From Paracoccus sulfuroxidans (lineage in GTDB: Bacteria > Pseudomonadota > Alphaproteobacteria > Rhodobacterales > Rhodobacteraceae), in contig NZ_VLKU01000002.1 in the NCBI RefSeq assembly GCF_007830335.1, forward strand, positions 186,001 to 250,000: a stretch of DNA of 64,000 nt, given 5' to 3'. Positions 1 through 11,285 of this stretch are shown one piece after another. How positions within the stretch are numbered: the stretch's first letter is position 1; each line of letters opens with the position of its first letter. Under the pieces are notes generated by a model that had not been told where the DNA came from, ran no database searches, and worked only from the letters and a program-made list of their open reading frames with translations. The translations under genes and the position numbers were made by a program.

Positions 1-985
1 AACACGCCGCGCGCGCCGCTTTTCAGCACCTTCTTATAGACCTGACGGCTTTCGCACCGCTCGGCCGCATGGGTGATGAAAACGGTGTCGTCCTGATGGA
101 AGGGACCGACGCGACCGTCGCCCAGAACCGCCGCCGCAATATGGGCCACGGCATCATCGCCGACGATCTCGAGCACGCTTTCATTGCGCATCAAGGTGCC
201 GTTGACCTGCAGGTTGAAGGATTTGAACAGCGCCTCGGCATCGACGCGGGCGAAGATCTGGCTGATGCCGACCTTCTGATAGCCCGCGCGCTTGGCCGCG
301 ATGTGGTGCAGCTGCGCGCCTTTGGCCAGATCCGCCTCGATCACCGCATTCGAACGTGCGCCGACCATGCCGGTTTCCAGCAGGGTCAGTTCCGACCCGG
401 CCTCCAGCTTCAGCACATGATGCAGATGCACGTCGGCCAGCGGATCGCTGCGACGATAGACCAGATGCACCGGGCGCGAGACCTTGCCGGTCACCCGGAT
501 CAGCACGCCATCGGTTGCTGCCAGCGTGTTCAGCGCGGCAAAGGGGCGCGCGACCGGGGTCTGGCCCGCCGTTTCCAGTTTGCCATAGACACCTGCGGCC
601 CAGTGATCGGCCTGCGCATCAGCGGTGGCCAGAGAGGCGATCTCAAGCCCCTCGCCCTTCAGCTCGTCCGAGGCAGCCGCATCGAAGCGACCGTCGACAA
701 AGACCAGCCGCAGCCGGTCGATGCTGGTGAAGAGAGGCGAATCCAGAACCGATTCATCGACCGGCAGCGCGTTGGGCTGCGGCTGGTTGAAGGCGGCCGG
801 GTTGGTGTAGCGCCAGTATTCGTCGCGCCCCTTCGGCAGGCCCATGGCCTGCAAACGGGTCAGCGCATCGGCACGTGCGGCGCGTGTGAAGCCGCCGACC
901 GGCAGATCCAGCGCGGCCAGTCGCAGCGCCAGCGGCTCTTGCGGGGCCGTTTCCGGCTTCGCCGAGGCAAGCGTTGTCGTGGACA

Positions 986-986
<1 letters not shown>
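1..986 (-). CDS. sufD: SufD, Fe-S cluster scaffold subunit (3' end cut by window)
   Basis: SufD joins SufB and SufC in the cytosolic SufBC2D scaffold that builds Fe-S clusters. About 328 codons are present and no stop is reached, so the C-terminus lies outside the window. The visible C-terminal part ends in the family's SRQVYKKVLKSGARGV stretch, preceded by the beta-helix core with an LHHIAAKRAGYQK segment. The start ATG (986-984) overlaps the sufC stop in a TGATG arrangement sharing one base, indicating translational coupling. SufB-paralogous family membership plus the sufBC context make the call firm. Confidence 0.93.
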
Positions 987-1741
<755 letters not shown>

Positions 1742-1749
1742 AGTTTTCC

Positions 1750-2057
1750 CTATTCAATCGTGACGGCCGTACCGGAGGCAGACACCATCAGCATATTGTT
1801 GATAACCTCGTAATCGAGGTCCACTCCGACGACGGCATTGCCGCCAAGCTCGGTCGCGTGCTCTTGCATCTCGCGAATTGCGGTGCGGCGCGCGTCCGCC
1901 AATGCAGTCTCGTAGGCGCCCGACCGGCCGCCTACGATGTCGCGAATCCCGGCAAAGAGATCGCGAAAAATATTCGCCCCGATGATCGTCTCGCCCACCA
2001 CGACGCCATGATAGGCGGTGATGCGGCGACCTTCGATCGAGGGCGTGGTGGTCGTGA

Positions 2058-2061
<4 letters not shown>
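1750..2061 (-). CDS. YbjQ/UPF0145-family protein inside the suf operon
   Basis: A 103-residue protein with the UPF0145 (YbjQ) pattern: a conserved [12 protein letters not shown] segment near the N-terminus, a central helix, and [15 protein letters not shown] near the C-terminus. The family forms small oligomeric rings and its function is not established. Its start overlaps the sufB stop by four bases (ATGA) and it sits 8 nt before sufC, so it is translated as part of the suf message. A role in Fe-S assembly or its quality control is inference from position only. Confidence 0.85.
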
Positions 2062-3584
<1,523 letters not shown>

Positions 3585-3585
3585 C

Positions 3586-4668
3586 TTAAACCCTTCCTGC
3601 GGTTGCCCGCCCTTCATTCCTGCCGCGCCAGCGCTGCCACGCGGACAGCCAGGCATCTGCAAAGCTTTTCACGTCCCGTTCGGACGTCGTCGGCCCGATC
3701 GAGACACGTATTGCATCGCCCGCCCTTTCCGGCGCGATCCCCATTGCCGTCAGCACGCTGCTGGCCCGTACCTTTCCCGAAGAACAGGCCGAGCCCGCCG
3801 AAACGGCAAAACCTGCAAGGTCCATCTGCATGACCTGAGTCTCACCCCGCCATCCGGGCGTAAGAATGGACAGGGTGTTCGGCAGGCGACGGCTCTCGCG
3901 CCCAGGGAATGTAACCATTTCCGCCCCGGTTTCCAGAGCGGCCATCAGTTTATCACGCAGTTCAGCCGTTTTTTCCCAGATTCCTTGATCCAGATCATTC
4001 TGCGCCGCTTTTGCCGCCGCTGCAAACCCCAGGATTCCGATCAGATTCTCGGTCCCCGCGCGGCGTCCCTGCTCTTGCCCGCCGCCCCGGATGCGGGCCT
4101 CGATCTCGGTCCCGCGGCGCAGGATCAGCGCGCCGATGCCGCGCGGCCCGCCCAGCTTGTGGGCCGAGACGATCCCGGCTTCGATCCCCAGCCAGTTGAA
4201 CGCGAAGGGGACCTTGCCGAAGGCCTGTGTCAGATCGCTGAGCGCCAGCCCCTGCGGCAGTTCCTGCATGACGCCGGTTTCCGAATTGGCCATCTGCAGC
4301 GCCGAGGCTGCCGGATCGCTGACGGTGACCGCACCCGAATGACCGACCTCAAGCGTGGGCTTGCACCAGGCCAGAACCGCCGGATGCTCGACCGCCGCGC
4401 AGTGGAATGCGCCCTCATCCGGCCCGCGCCCGGCCAGCGCCAGTGCCGCCGCCTCGGTCGCCCCTGAGGTGAAGATGACATCCGCCCCTTCCGCCCCAAG
4501 CGCCGTAGCGATCTCTTCCCGCGCCCGCTCGAGCGCCGTCTTGGCCGCCCGCCCCTCGGCATGGACCGAGGAGGGATTGCCGACGATCTCACTGGCCGCG
4601 ATCATCGCGTCGCGCGCCTCGGACCGCAGCGGCGTGGTCGCGTTCCAGTCCAGATAGACCCGGCTCAT
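3586..4668 (-). CDS. Class I (IscS/NifS-like) cysteine desulfurase
   Basis: PLP enzyme that takes sulfur from cysteine for cluster assembly. In the 360-residue sequence, His95 lies in the AAVEHPAVL segment, the PLP lysine is Lys171 ([10 protein letters not shown]), and the persulfide cysteine is Cys295 in [11 protein letters not shown], a short class I type active loop. It is somewhat shorter than E. coli IscS. It overlaps coaBC by four bases upstream and is followed after 1 nt by sufB, so it is the likely sulfur donor for this suf operon. No SufE or SufU partner gene is visible in the window. Confidence 0.9.
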   Translation of the reverse strand: MSRVYLDWNATTPLRSEARDAMIAASEIVGNPSSVHAEGRAAKTALERAREEIATALGAEGADVIFTSGATEAAALALAGRGPDEGAFHCAAVEHPAVLAWCKPTLEVGHSGAVTVSDPAASALQMANSETGVMQELPQGLALSDLTQAFGKVPFAFNWLGIEAGIVSAHKLGGPRGIGALILRRGTEIEARIRGGGQEQGRRAGTENLIGILGFAAAAKAAQNDLDQGIWEKTAELRDKLMAALETGAEMVTFPGRESRRLPNTLSILTPGWRGETQVMQMDLAGFAVSAGSACSSGKVRASSVLTAMGIAPERAGDAIRVSIGPTTSERDVKSFADAWLSAWQRWRGRNEGRATAGRV

Positions 4669-5963
4669 ACGCTGTCTCCTGGCAAATCATCTTCTGCACT
4701 TTCATCGGTTTGCGCGGGATTGTTCATCTTGTTTGCGATGCGTTCGGCCAGACGCCGGGCGACCTCGGTCTTTTCAAGACGAGGCCAGCTTTCCGTGCCT
4801 TCGGCGGTGATCAGTATCACCGCATTCTCATGCCCGCCCATGATGCCGGTCGAGGGGCTAACGTCATTGGCCACGATCCAGTCGCACCCTTTGCGCTGCC
4901 GCTTCTGCTGGGCGTGATGCAGAACATCGTCGGTCTCAGCGGCGAAGCCCACGACCAGATGGGGGCGGTCCTTCGCCAGCTTGCTGATCCAGGCCAGAAT
5001 GTCGGGGTTCTCGGCGAACTCAAGGACCGGGAACTGACCCGAGCCATCCTTCTTGATCTTCTGCGCACTGGCATTGCTGACGCGCCAATCGGCCACGGCA
5101 GCGGCCATTACGGCAGCATCGGCAGGCAGCGCCGCCTCGACCGCGTCACGCATCTCACGCGCCGTGGTGACCGCGATGACCTCGACGCCTTCCGGCGGCG
5201 GCACTTCCGCCGGGCCGGTGACGAAACTGACCCGCGCCCCCAGCTTGCGCAATTCAGCCGCAATCGCCGTGCCCTGCTGGCCGCTGGAGCGGTTGGCGAT
5301 ATAGCGGACCGGATCGATCGGCTCATGCGTCGGCCCCGAGGTCACGATGATATGCCGCCCCGACAGCGGCCCGCGCGAGGGCAGCGCCACCACCGCCTCA
5401 GGCGGCAGGCGCAGCGGAGCCTCAGGCGACAGATGCTGGCGGATCGCGGCCAGAATCGCCTCGGGTTCAGCCATGCGGCCGGGGCCGAACTCGCCGCAGG
5501 CCATGTCGCCATCGGTCGGGCCGACGAAATGGATGCCGTCCGCCTCCAGCATGTCACAGTTTCTTTGCGTCGCCGCATGCTGCCACATGCGCACATTCAT
5601 CGCAGGCGCGACCAGCACCGGCTTGTCGGTCGCCAGCAGCAGGGTCGAGGCCAGATCGTCGGCCAGCCCCGTCGCCATCTTGGCTATCAGGCTGGCAGTC
5701 GCGGGCGCCACAACCACCAGATCAGCGGCGCGCGACAGCTGGATATGCCCCATCTCGGCTTCCCGTGTCAGATCGAACAGTTCCGTATGACAGGGCGACT
5801 CGGAGAGCGCAGAAAGCGTCAGCGGCGTCACGAATTCCGCCCCTGCCCGCGTCAACACCGGCACCACCTGCGCGCCCTCGCGCCGCAACGCGCGGATCAG
5901 TTCGGGGATCTTGAAGGCGGAAATCCCGCCACCGACGATCAGCAGAATGCGCTTGCCCAGCAT
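4665..5963 (-). CDS. coaBC: CoaBC, bifunctional phosphopantothenoylcysteine synthetase/decarboxylase
   Basis: Catalyses ligation of cysteine to 4'-phosphopantothenate (CoaB) and then decarboxylation (CoaC) in coenzyme A synthesis. The 432-residue protein has the N-terminal flavin HFCD domain with the PAMNVRMW motif and the ACGEFGPGRMAE segment, then the C-terminal CoaB domain with TSGPTHEPIDPVRYI and a KIKK motif. It is the first gene of the minus-strand unit that continues into cysteine desulfurase and suf genes, with a 4-nt ATGA overlap. It is divergent from comM across 139 bp. Confidence 0.96.
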   Translation of the reverse strand: MLGKRILLIVGGGISAFKIPELIRALRREGAQVVPVLTRAGAEFVTPLTLSALSESPCHTELFDLTREAEMGHIQLSRAADLVVVAPATASLIAKMATGLADDLASTLLLATDKPVLVAPAMNVRMWQHAATQRNCDMLEADGIHFVGPTDGDMACGEFGPGRMAEPEAILAAIRQHLSPEAPLRLPPEAVVALPSRGPLSGRHIIVTSGPTHEPIDPVRYIANRSSGQQGTAIAAELRKLGARVSFVTGPAEVPPPEGVEVIAVTTAREMRDAVEAALPADAAVMAAAVADWRVSNASAQKIKKDGSGQFPVLEFAENPDILAWISKLAKDRPHLVVGFAAETDDVLHHAQQKRQRKGCDWIVANDVSPSTGIMGGHENAVILITAEGTESWPRLEKTEVARRLAERIANKMNNPAQTDESAEDDLPGDSV

Positions 5964-6102
5964 GAAGGTCCTCCTGTCATGTGCCTGCCCTGCACATATG
6001 CCGATGCGCGCCGCCCGACAAGCAAAGCCGCCACCGACAGGCGTTAACCGATTTTTAAGACCGCCTCGTTAACCTTTCCTCAAGCAAGAGCAGGGGCAGA
6101 AT

Positions 6103-7614
6103 TTGGCAATCGCCTATACCGTGGCTTTCGACGGCATCGACGCGCGTCTGGTCGAAGTGCAATGCACCGTATCGGCAGGCCTTCCGGCCTTCGCCATCGT
6201 CGGCCTGCCCGACAAATCCATCAGCGAGGCGCGCGAGCGGGTGCGGGCCGCCTTCAGCGCCATGTCCATCGCCCTGCCGAATCGGCGGATCACGGTGAAC
6301 ATGTCGCCTGCGGACCTGCCGAAAGAGGGATCGCATTTCGATCTACCCATCGCGCTGGCGGTGCTGGCCGCGCTGGAGATTGTCCCGCATGAGGCGCTGG
6401 CAGGCATCGTCTCGCTGGGCGAACTGGCCTTGGACGGGCGGCTGGTCGCGGTCAACGGTGCCCTGCCCGCCGCCATGGCGGCTGCCGAGGAAGACCGCGC
6501 GCTCGTCTGCCCGCACGCCTGCGGACCGGAAGCAGCCTGGGTCGCCTCGGTTCCCGTCCTTGCCCCCAGAAGCCTGAAGGACCTGATCGATCACCTGATC
6601 GATCGCGCGCCCTTGCCCCCGGCGACAGCGGGCGAGGTCTCCTCCCCCCGGACCTGCGGCGATCTGGCGGAGGTACGCGGACAGGAACGCGCCCGCAGGG
6701 CGCTTGAGATTTCAGCAGCTGGCCGACATCATCTTCTGATGTCGGGGCCTCCTGGGGCGGGAAAGTCCATGCTGGCCTCGCGCCTGCCGGGGATCATGCC
6801 GCCCCTGACACCGGCCGAGGCACTGGAAACCTCGATGATCCATTCGCTGGCGGGCATTCTGTCGGATGGCGGTATCACCCGCGATGCCCCCTTCCGCGAC
6901 CCGCATCACAGCGCCTCCCGGGCCGCAATCACCGGCGGCGGTCGGGGCAGCCTGCCGGGGGAAATCAGCCTAGCGCATAATGGCGTGCTGTTTCTGGACG
7001 AACTGCCCGAGTTCCCCCGCCACGTCCTCGAAACGCTGCGCCAGCCCATCGAGACCGGAGAGGTCGCCGTCGCCCGGGCCAACGCCCATGTGCGCTATCC
7101 CAGCCGCTTCCTGCTGGTCGCCGCCGCGAACCCCTGTCGCTGTGGCTATCTGACCGATCCGGCGCGGTCCTGCGCGCGTGCACCAAACTGCGGGGCGGAT
7201 TATCTGGGGCGGATCTCGGGCCCGTTGATGGACCGTTTCGACATTCGGATTGAGGTCCCCGCCGTCACCATTGCCGAGCTTGAGTTGCCCCCCGACGGAG
7301 AAAGCTCCGCAACCGTCGCGGAACGCGTGGCGGCGGCGCGCGAGATCCAGTCTCAGCGATTTGCGGGCCATGCGCAGGTGCGCACCAATGCCGATGCGAC
7401 CGGAAGCCTGCTCGACCAGATTACCCCACTCGACGCCGAAGGGCGAGATCTGGTCATGCGCGCGGCTGAAAAGCTGGGGCTCAGCGCGCGCGGCTATCAC
7501 CGGGTTCTGCGCACCGCCCGCACCATCGCCGATCTTGCCGGATCTGAGGCCGTGCGACGCCCGCATCTGGCCGAGGCGATTTCCTATCGCCTGCCCTTCC
7601 TGACGAGCGGTTAA
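6103..7614 (+). CDS. comM: ComM/YifB-family Mg-chelatase-like AAA+ ATPase
   Basis: AAA+ protein of the ComM/YifB family, which in naturally transformable bacteria acts as a branch-migration helicase. The 503-residue sequence has an N-terminal Lon-protease-like domain ([15 protein letters not shown]), Walker A GPPGAGKS near residue 214, Walker B-like [10 protein letters not shown], a CRCGYL...C...C zinc-like cluster and a C-terminal Mg-chelatase domain. The start is TTG (6103), chosen because the family sequence begins there and the next in-frame ATG would delete conserved residues. Its stop and the gshB stop share the palindrome TTAA. Confidence 0.93.
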   Translation: MAIAYTVAFDGIDARLVEVQCTVSAGLPAFAIVGLPDKSISEARERVRAAFSAMSIALPNRRITVNMSPADLPKEGSHFDLPIALAVLAALEIVPHEALAGIVSLGELALDGRLVAVNGALPAAMAAAEEDRALVCPHACGPEAAWVASVPVLAPRSLKDLIDHLIDRAPLPPATAGEVSSPRTCGDLAEVRGQERARRALEISAAGRHHLLMSGPPGAGKSMLASRLPGIMPPLTPAEALETSMIHSLAGILSDGGITRDAPFRDPHHSASRAAITGGGRGSLPGEISLAHNGVLFLDELPEFPRHVLETLRQPIETGEVAVARANAHVRYPSRFLLVAAANPCRCGYLTDPARSCARAPNCGADYLGRISGPLMDRFDIRIEVPAVTIAELELPPDGESSATVAERVAAAREIQSQRFAGHAQVRTNADATGSLLDQITPLDAEGRDLVMRAAEKLGLSARGYHRVLRTARTIADLAGSEAVRRPHLAEAISYRLPFLTSG

Positions 7615-8573
7615 ACCGCCGCACTGCGCCTTGCTGCAAGGCGGCGTTCAACAGCGTCCCAGATCAGGGCGGCGGCATTCGTGCCGTCGAACCGCTCAAG
7701 CTCCTGAATACCGGTGGGTGAGGTCACATTGATCTCGGTCAGCCAGCCGTCGATGACGTCGATCCCGGTGAACAGCAGTCCCTTCTCGCGCAGGACGGGG
7801 CCAATGATGGCGCAAATCTCGCGCTCCCGCTCGGTCAGGCCGACTTTTTCCGGGCGTCCACCGACATGCATGTTCGACCGCGCCTCACCAGAGGCCGGGA
7901 CGCGGTTGATCGCGCCCACCGGCTCACCATCGACCAGAATCACGCGCTTGTCGCCCTTGACCACCGCCGGCAGGTATTTCTGCGCAATCACCGGCTCGCG
8001 GCTGATGGCCGTGAACATTTCCATCAGCGACGACAGATTGGGATCTTCAGGCCGCAGGTGGAAGACACCCGCACCGCCATTGCCATAGAGCGGCTTGACG
8101 ATGATATCGCCATGTTTCGCACGGAACTTGCGGATCTGAGCGATGTCGCGGGTGATCAGCGTGGGCGGGGTCAGGTCGGGAAAGTCCAGAACCAGCAGCT
8201 TCTCAGGACTGTTGCGGACCCAGAAAGGGTCATTGACGACCAGCACCTCATTGCTGACGCGGTCCAGCAGATGGGTGTTGGTGATATAGCTCATGTCGAA
8301 TGGCGGGTCCTGCCGCAGCCAGACCACATCGAATTCGGTCAGTTCGACTTCCACCTCATCCCCGAAGGTGACGTGATTGCCTTCTTCCCGGCGCAGCGTG
8401 ATCGGCCGCCCCTTGGCCAGGATGCGACCTTCGACATAGCTCATATTCTCAACGGTGTACTGGAACAGGCGGTGTCCCCGCTCTTGCGCCTCCAGCCCCA
8501 GCCTGAACGTGCTGTCGCCATCGATCGACACGTTTTCAACGGGATCCATCTGCAGCGCGACATTCAGGCCCAT
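7611..8573 (-). CDS. gshB: Glutathione synthetase
   Basis: ATP-grasp ligase that adds glycine to gamma-glutamylcysteine, the last step of glutathione synthesis. I start at ATG 8573 ([11 protein letters not shown]), the family's usual N-terminus, not at the upstream ATG at 8630. This gives 320 residues. Conserved segments include [15 protein letters not shown], a glycine-rich ATP loop [11 protein letters not shown] and the C-terminal [11 protein letters not shown]. It converges on comM and is preceded on the same strand by yraN. Confidence 0.96.
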   Translation of the reverse strand: MGLNVALQMDPVENVSIDGDSTFRLGLEAQERGHRLFQYTVENMSYVEGRILAKGRPITLRREEGNHVTFGDEVEVELTEFDVVWLRQDPPFDMSYITNTHLLDRVSNEVLVVNDPFWVRNSPEKLLVLDFPDLTPPTLITRDIAQIRKFRAKHGDIIVKPLYGNGGAGVFHLRPEDPNLSSLMEMFTAISREPVIAQKYLPAVVKGDKRVILVDGEPVGAINRVPASGEARSNMHVGGRPEKVGLTEREREICAIIGPVLREKGLLFTGIDVIDGWLTEINVTSPTGIQELERFDGTNAAALIWDAVERRLAARRSAAV

Positions 8574-8640
8574 GGGACATACTCCAGCATTTTCTGCCGG
8601 ATTTGTGGCCCGTGCTGCGGGCCATTGCAACCCCGCCGCT

Positions 8641-9069
8641 TCAGTTCAGCCCAAATGCGTTTTCGATCACTTCGATTATGCCGATCTGATCGAGCAGAGC
8701 CGCGTCAAAGCGCATCTCGGTCAATTGTCCGGTCGGCAGGCGACCACAATATTCTTCCGCCGCCTGACACAGGCGGTCCATCTTGCGCCGATCGATGCGC
8801 TCGGCCGCGAGTGCATGCCATGCCGCTTTCTTCACCTCGACAAACACGATGGTCGAGCCGTCCTGCACGACCAGATCAATCTCACCTGCCCTGCCCCGCC
8901 ACCTTTGCGCAAGAATCCGGTAGCCCCGGTCTTCATAGTGTCGCGCCACACCTGCCTCGGCAGCCATCCCGGAACGAAAGGCCACCATGCCGCGCTGCTG
9001 GCGCATCCGGTCCGGTACCGCAGCCCTGCGACCACCGCTCACCCTCTCCAAGACCGCCATCGCCTGCAT
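8641..9069 (-). CDS. yraN: YraN/UPF0102 family endonuclease-like protein
   Basis: A 142-residue protein with a restriction-endonuclease-like core: [10 protein letters not shown]...FVEVKK provides the D...ExK catalytic pattern of the UPF0102 family. Function is not settled; the family is often found beside rsmI, as here (8 nt gap downstream of rsmI). The first 30 residues are variable and the true start could be any of the early methionines (9069, 9060 or later). Confidence 0.88.
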   Translation of the reverse strand: MQAMAVLERVSGGRRAAVPDRMRQQRGMVAFRSGMAAEAGVARHYEDRGYRILAQRWRGRAGEIDLVVQDGSTIVFVEVKKAAWHALAAERIDRRKMDRLCQAAEEYCGRLPTGQLTEMRFDAALLDQIGIIEVIENAFGLN

Positions 9070-9077
9070 GTTCGCCC

Positions 9078-9983
9078 CTATTCCTTGTCCTTCAACGTAA
9101 TCGCCAGCGCATAGACGTCGCGCCTTGCCAACCCGAACCCGGCCGCCACGTCGCTTGCGGCGTCCTTGACCGACATATGCTGCATCAGCCGCGCCAGCTC
9201 GGCGCGAATGACCTCTTCATCTGGTGCAACAATTTCCGGATGCCCGAACAGCACCACAATTTCCCCGCGCAAACCTTCTTCGGGGATCCGCTCCAGCACC
9301 TCAGATGCGGTGCCGCGAATGACTTCCTCGAATTTCTTCGTCAGCTCCCTGCAGATGACCGTAGCCCGATTCGGTTCAGTTTCGCAGATATTTGCCAAGA
9401 GTTGCTTAACGCGCTTGGGGCTTTCGAACGCGATCACCGTGGCGTCGGTCGCGGCCCAGCTTTCGATCCATCTTTTGCGCGCGCCTGCGGCCGAAGGCGG
9501 AAAGCCCACGAACAGAAAGCGGTCGCTCGGCAGGCCCGAGACCGACAGTGCCGCCAGTGCCGCCGACGGGCCGGGAACGGCGTGGACCTTGTGCCCCGCC
9601 TCAGCCGCGTCACGGGCGAGGCGATAGCCGGGATCGGCGACCAGCGGCGTGCCTGCATCCGAGGCGTAGGCCACGCTCGCCCCCTGCTCCAGCGCCTGCA
9701 GAATCGCCGGGCGCTGCCGGTCGCCGTTGTGATCGTGATAGGCAAGGATCCGCCGCCCGCGCAGCGGCACGCCGTGGATGTCCATGAGGTGGCGCAGGTT
9801 GCGCGTGTCCTCGGCTGCCAGCACATCGGCCGAGTTCAGCAAATCCAGCGCCCGCAGGGTGATATCGCGGGCCGAGCCGATGGGGGTCGCCAGCAGATAG
9901 AGGCCCGGCTGAGGCCGTGTTGCCAGCACCGAGGCCGCGACCGGACGGGCCGCCGTTTCGGAATTGTCATGACTTTCGGCCAT
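9078..9983 (-). CDS. rsmI: RsmI, 16S rRNA 2'-O-ribose C1402 methyltransferase
   Basis: SAM-dependent tetrapyrrole-methylase-fold enzyme that 2'-O-methylates C1402 of 16S rRNA. The 301 residues include GLYLLATPIGSARDITLRAL, the AAEDTRNLRHLM segment, SDAGTPLVADPGYRL and the VPGPSAALAALSVSGLP region typical of the family. About 25 residues precede the conserved core. It is divergent from the LpoA-like gene over about 100 bp, where a shared promoter region must lie. Confidence 0.95.
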   Translation of the reverse strand: MAESHDNSETAARPVAASVLATRPQPGLYLLATPIGSARDITLRALDLLNSADVLAAEDTRNLRHLMDIHGVPLRGRRILAYHDHNGDRQRPAILQALEQGASVAYASDAGTPLVADPGYRLARDAAEAGHKVHAVPGPSAALAALSVSGLPSDRFLFVGFPPSAAGARKRWIESWAATDATVIAFESPKRVKQLLANICETEPNRATVICRELTKKFEEVIRGTASEVLERIPEEGLRGEIVVLFGHPEIVAPDEEVIRAELARLMQHMSVKDAASDVAAGFGLARRDVYALAITLKDKE

Positions 9984-10086
9984 TTCGCCACCTCTTCCTG
10001 CTGGTTCGGCACGTTGCCATGAACGCCTTATGCCAATAATCTGCCCGGGTTAAGTCACTTGCCTCGACCAACAGGGAATCAACGGA

Positions 10087-11283
10087 ATGAGTATCTTTCA
10101 TACGATCCGCAAAGCCTTCAACCTGCGCCGACCCGTCATGCGCGGCGGCGCGGTCCTGTCGGTGATGGCATTGGCGGCCTGCGAGCCGATCGGAGCGGGC
10201 GGGCCTGAATCCGGCCGCACCATCGATCCCTCGAAACCGGTGCAGGTGGCGCTTCTGGTGCCCGGCGGCACCGGCAGCGGCGATCTGGACTGGCTCGCGC
10301 GCTCGCTGACGAATTCGGCCAAGATGGCCGCCTCGGACGCGCAGGGCGCGACCATCGACCTGAAGGTCTATAACGCAGGCTCGGACCCCGCGACCGCCGT
10401 CGCACGCGCCAATGAGGCGGTGGCCAATGGCGCGCAGATCATTCTGGGCCCGCTTTTCGCCGATTCCGCCAATGCGGTCGGCAGCGCCGTCGCCTCGCAA
10501 GGGGTGAACGTGCTCTCATTCTCGAACAACACCGACATCGCGGGCGGCAACGTCTTCGTGCTGGGCAACACCTTCGACAATATCGCGGACCGTCTGGTTG
10601 GCTACAGCGTCAAGAACGGCAAGCGCCGCATCCTGATGGTGGCCGAAGATGATGCCGCAGGTCAGGTCGGCGCCCGCGCCATCGAGCGCGCGATCCAGCG
10701 CAACCGCGCCACGCTGGCCGGAAGCGCGATGCACCCCGTTTCGCAATCGGGCATCGACAGCATCATTCCGAATGTCGCGGCAGCCGCTGCTTCCGGCAAT
10801 GTCGATGCGATCTTCATGACCGCAAACCAGGGCGCGGTCCTGCCCTACCTGACCGACAAGCTGAGCGGCGCGGGCATTTCCTCGGCGACGGTGCAGCTGA
10901 TGGGCCTGACCCGCTGGGACCAGCCTGCGGCACGCATGCAGCTGCCGGGCGTTCAGGGCGGCTGGTTCGCTATCCCCGACAATGCCCGCAAGGCCCAGTT
11001 CGACCAGCGCTACCGCAGCGCCTATGGCGAGGCCCCGCATGATCTGGGCTCGCTGGCCTATGACGGCGTCGCGGCCATCGCCGCACAGGTGCGCAGCGGC
11101 AATCGCAATGCTCTGACGACCTCGGGGCTGACGCAGAACGCAGGCTTCAACGGCATCACCGGCGCCTTCCGCCTGCGCCGCGACGGCTCGAACCAGCGGG
11201 CGCTGGCGATTGCCACGATCCGCAACAACCAGATGGTCATCATTGATCCGGCACCGAAAAGCTTCGGTGGCTTCGGGTTCTGA
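10087..11283 (+). CDS. LpoA-like penicillin-binding-protein activator lipoprotein
   Basis: A 398-residue predicted outer-membrane lipoprotein with a periplasmic-binding-protein (type I) fold, in the LppC/LpoA family that stimulates peptidoglycan synthases in gammaproteobacteria. The N-terminus has a basic stretch, a hydrophobic segment and a lipobox ending LAAC with the lipidation cysteine at residue 32. ABC-binding-like features such as GAQIILGPLFADSANAV follow. It lacks the N-terminal TPR domain of E. coli LpoA, so only the C-terminal part is homologous; activation of a specific PBP is unproven. glnD starts 2 nt after its stop. Confidence 0.8.
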   Translation: MSIFHTIRKAFNLRRPVMRGGAVLSVMALAACEPIGAGGPESGRTIDPSKPVQVALLVPGGTGSGDLDWLARSLTNSAKMAASDAQGATIDLKVYNAGSDPATAVARANEAVANGAQIILGPLFADSANAVGSAVASQGVNVLSFSNNTDIAGGNVFVLGNTFDNIADRLVGYSVKNGKRRILMVAEDDAAGQVGARAIERAIQRNRATLAGSAMHPVSQSGIDSIIPNVAAAAASGNVDAIFMTANQGAVLPYLTDKLSGAGISSATVQLMGLTRWDQPAARMQLPGVQGGWFAIPDNARKAQFDQRYRSAYGEAPHDLGSLAYDGVAAIAAQVRSGNRNALTTSGLTQNAGFNGITGAFRLRRDGSNQRALAIATIRNNQMVIIDPAPKSFGGFGF

Positions 11284-11285
11284 TC

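Noticed and set aside
6103-7614. Possible magnesium chelatase subunit
   Set aside because: The Mg-chelatase-like domain is shared by the ComM/YifB family. The N-terminal Lon-like domain and length match ComM, and no bch genes are near.
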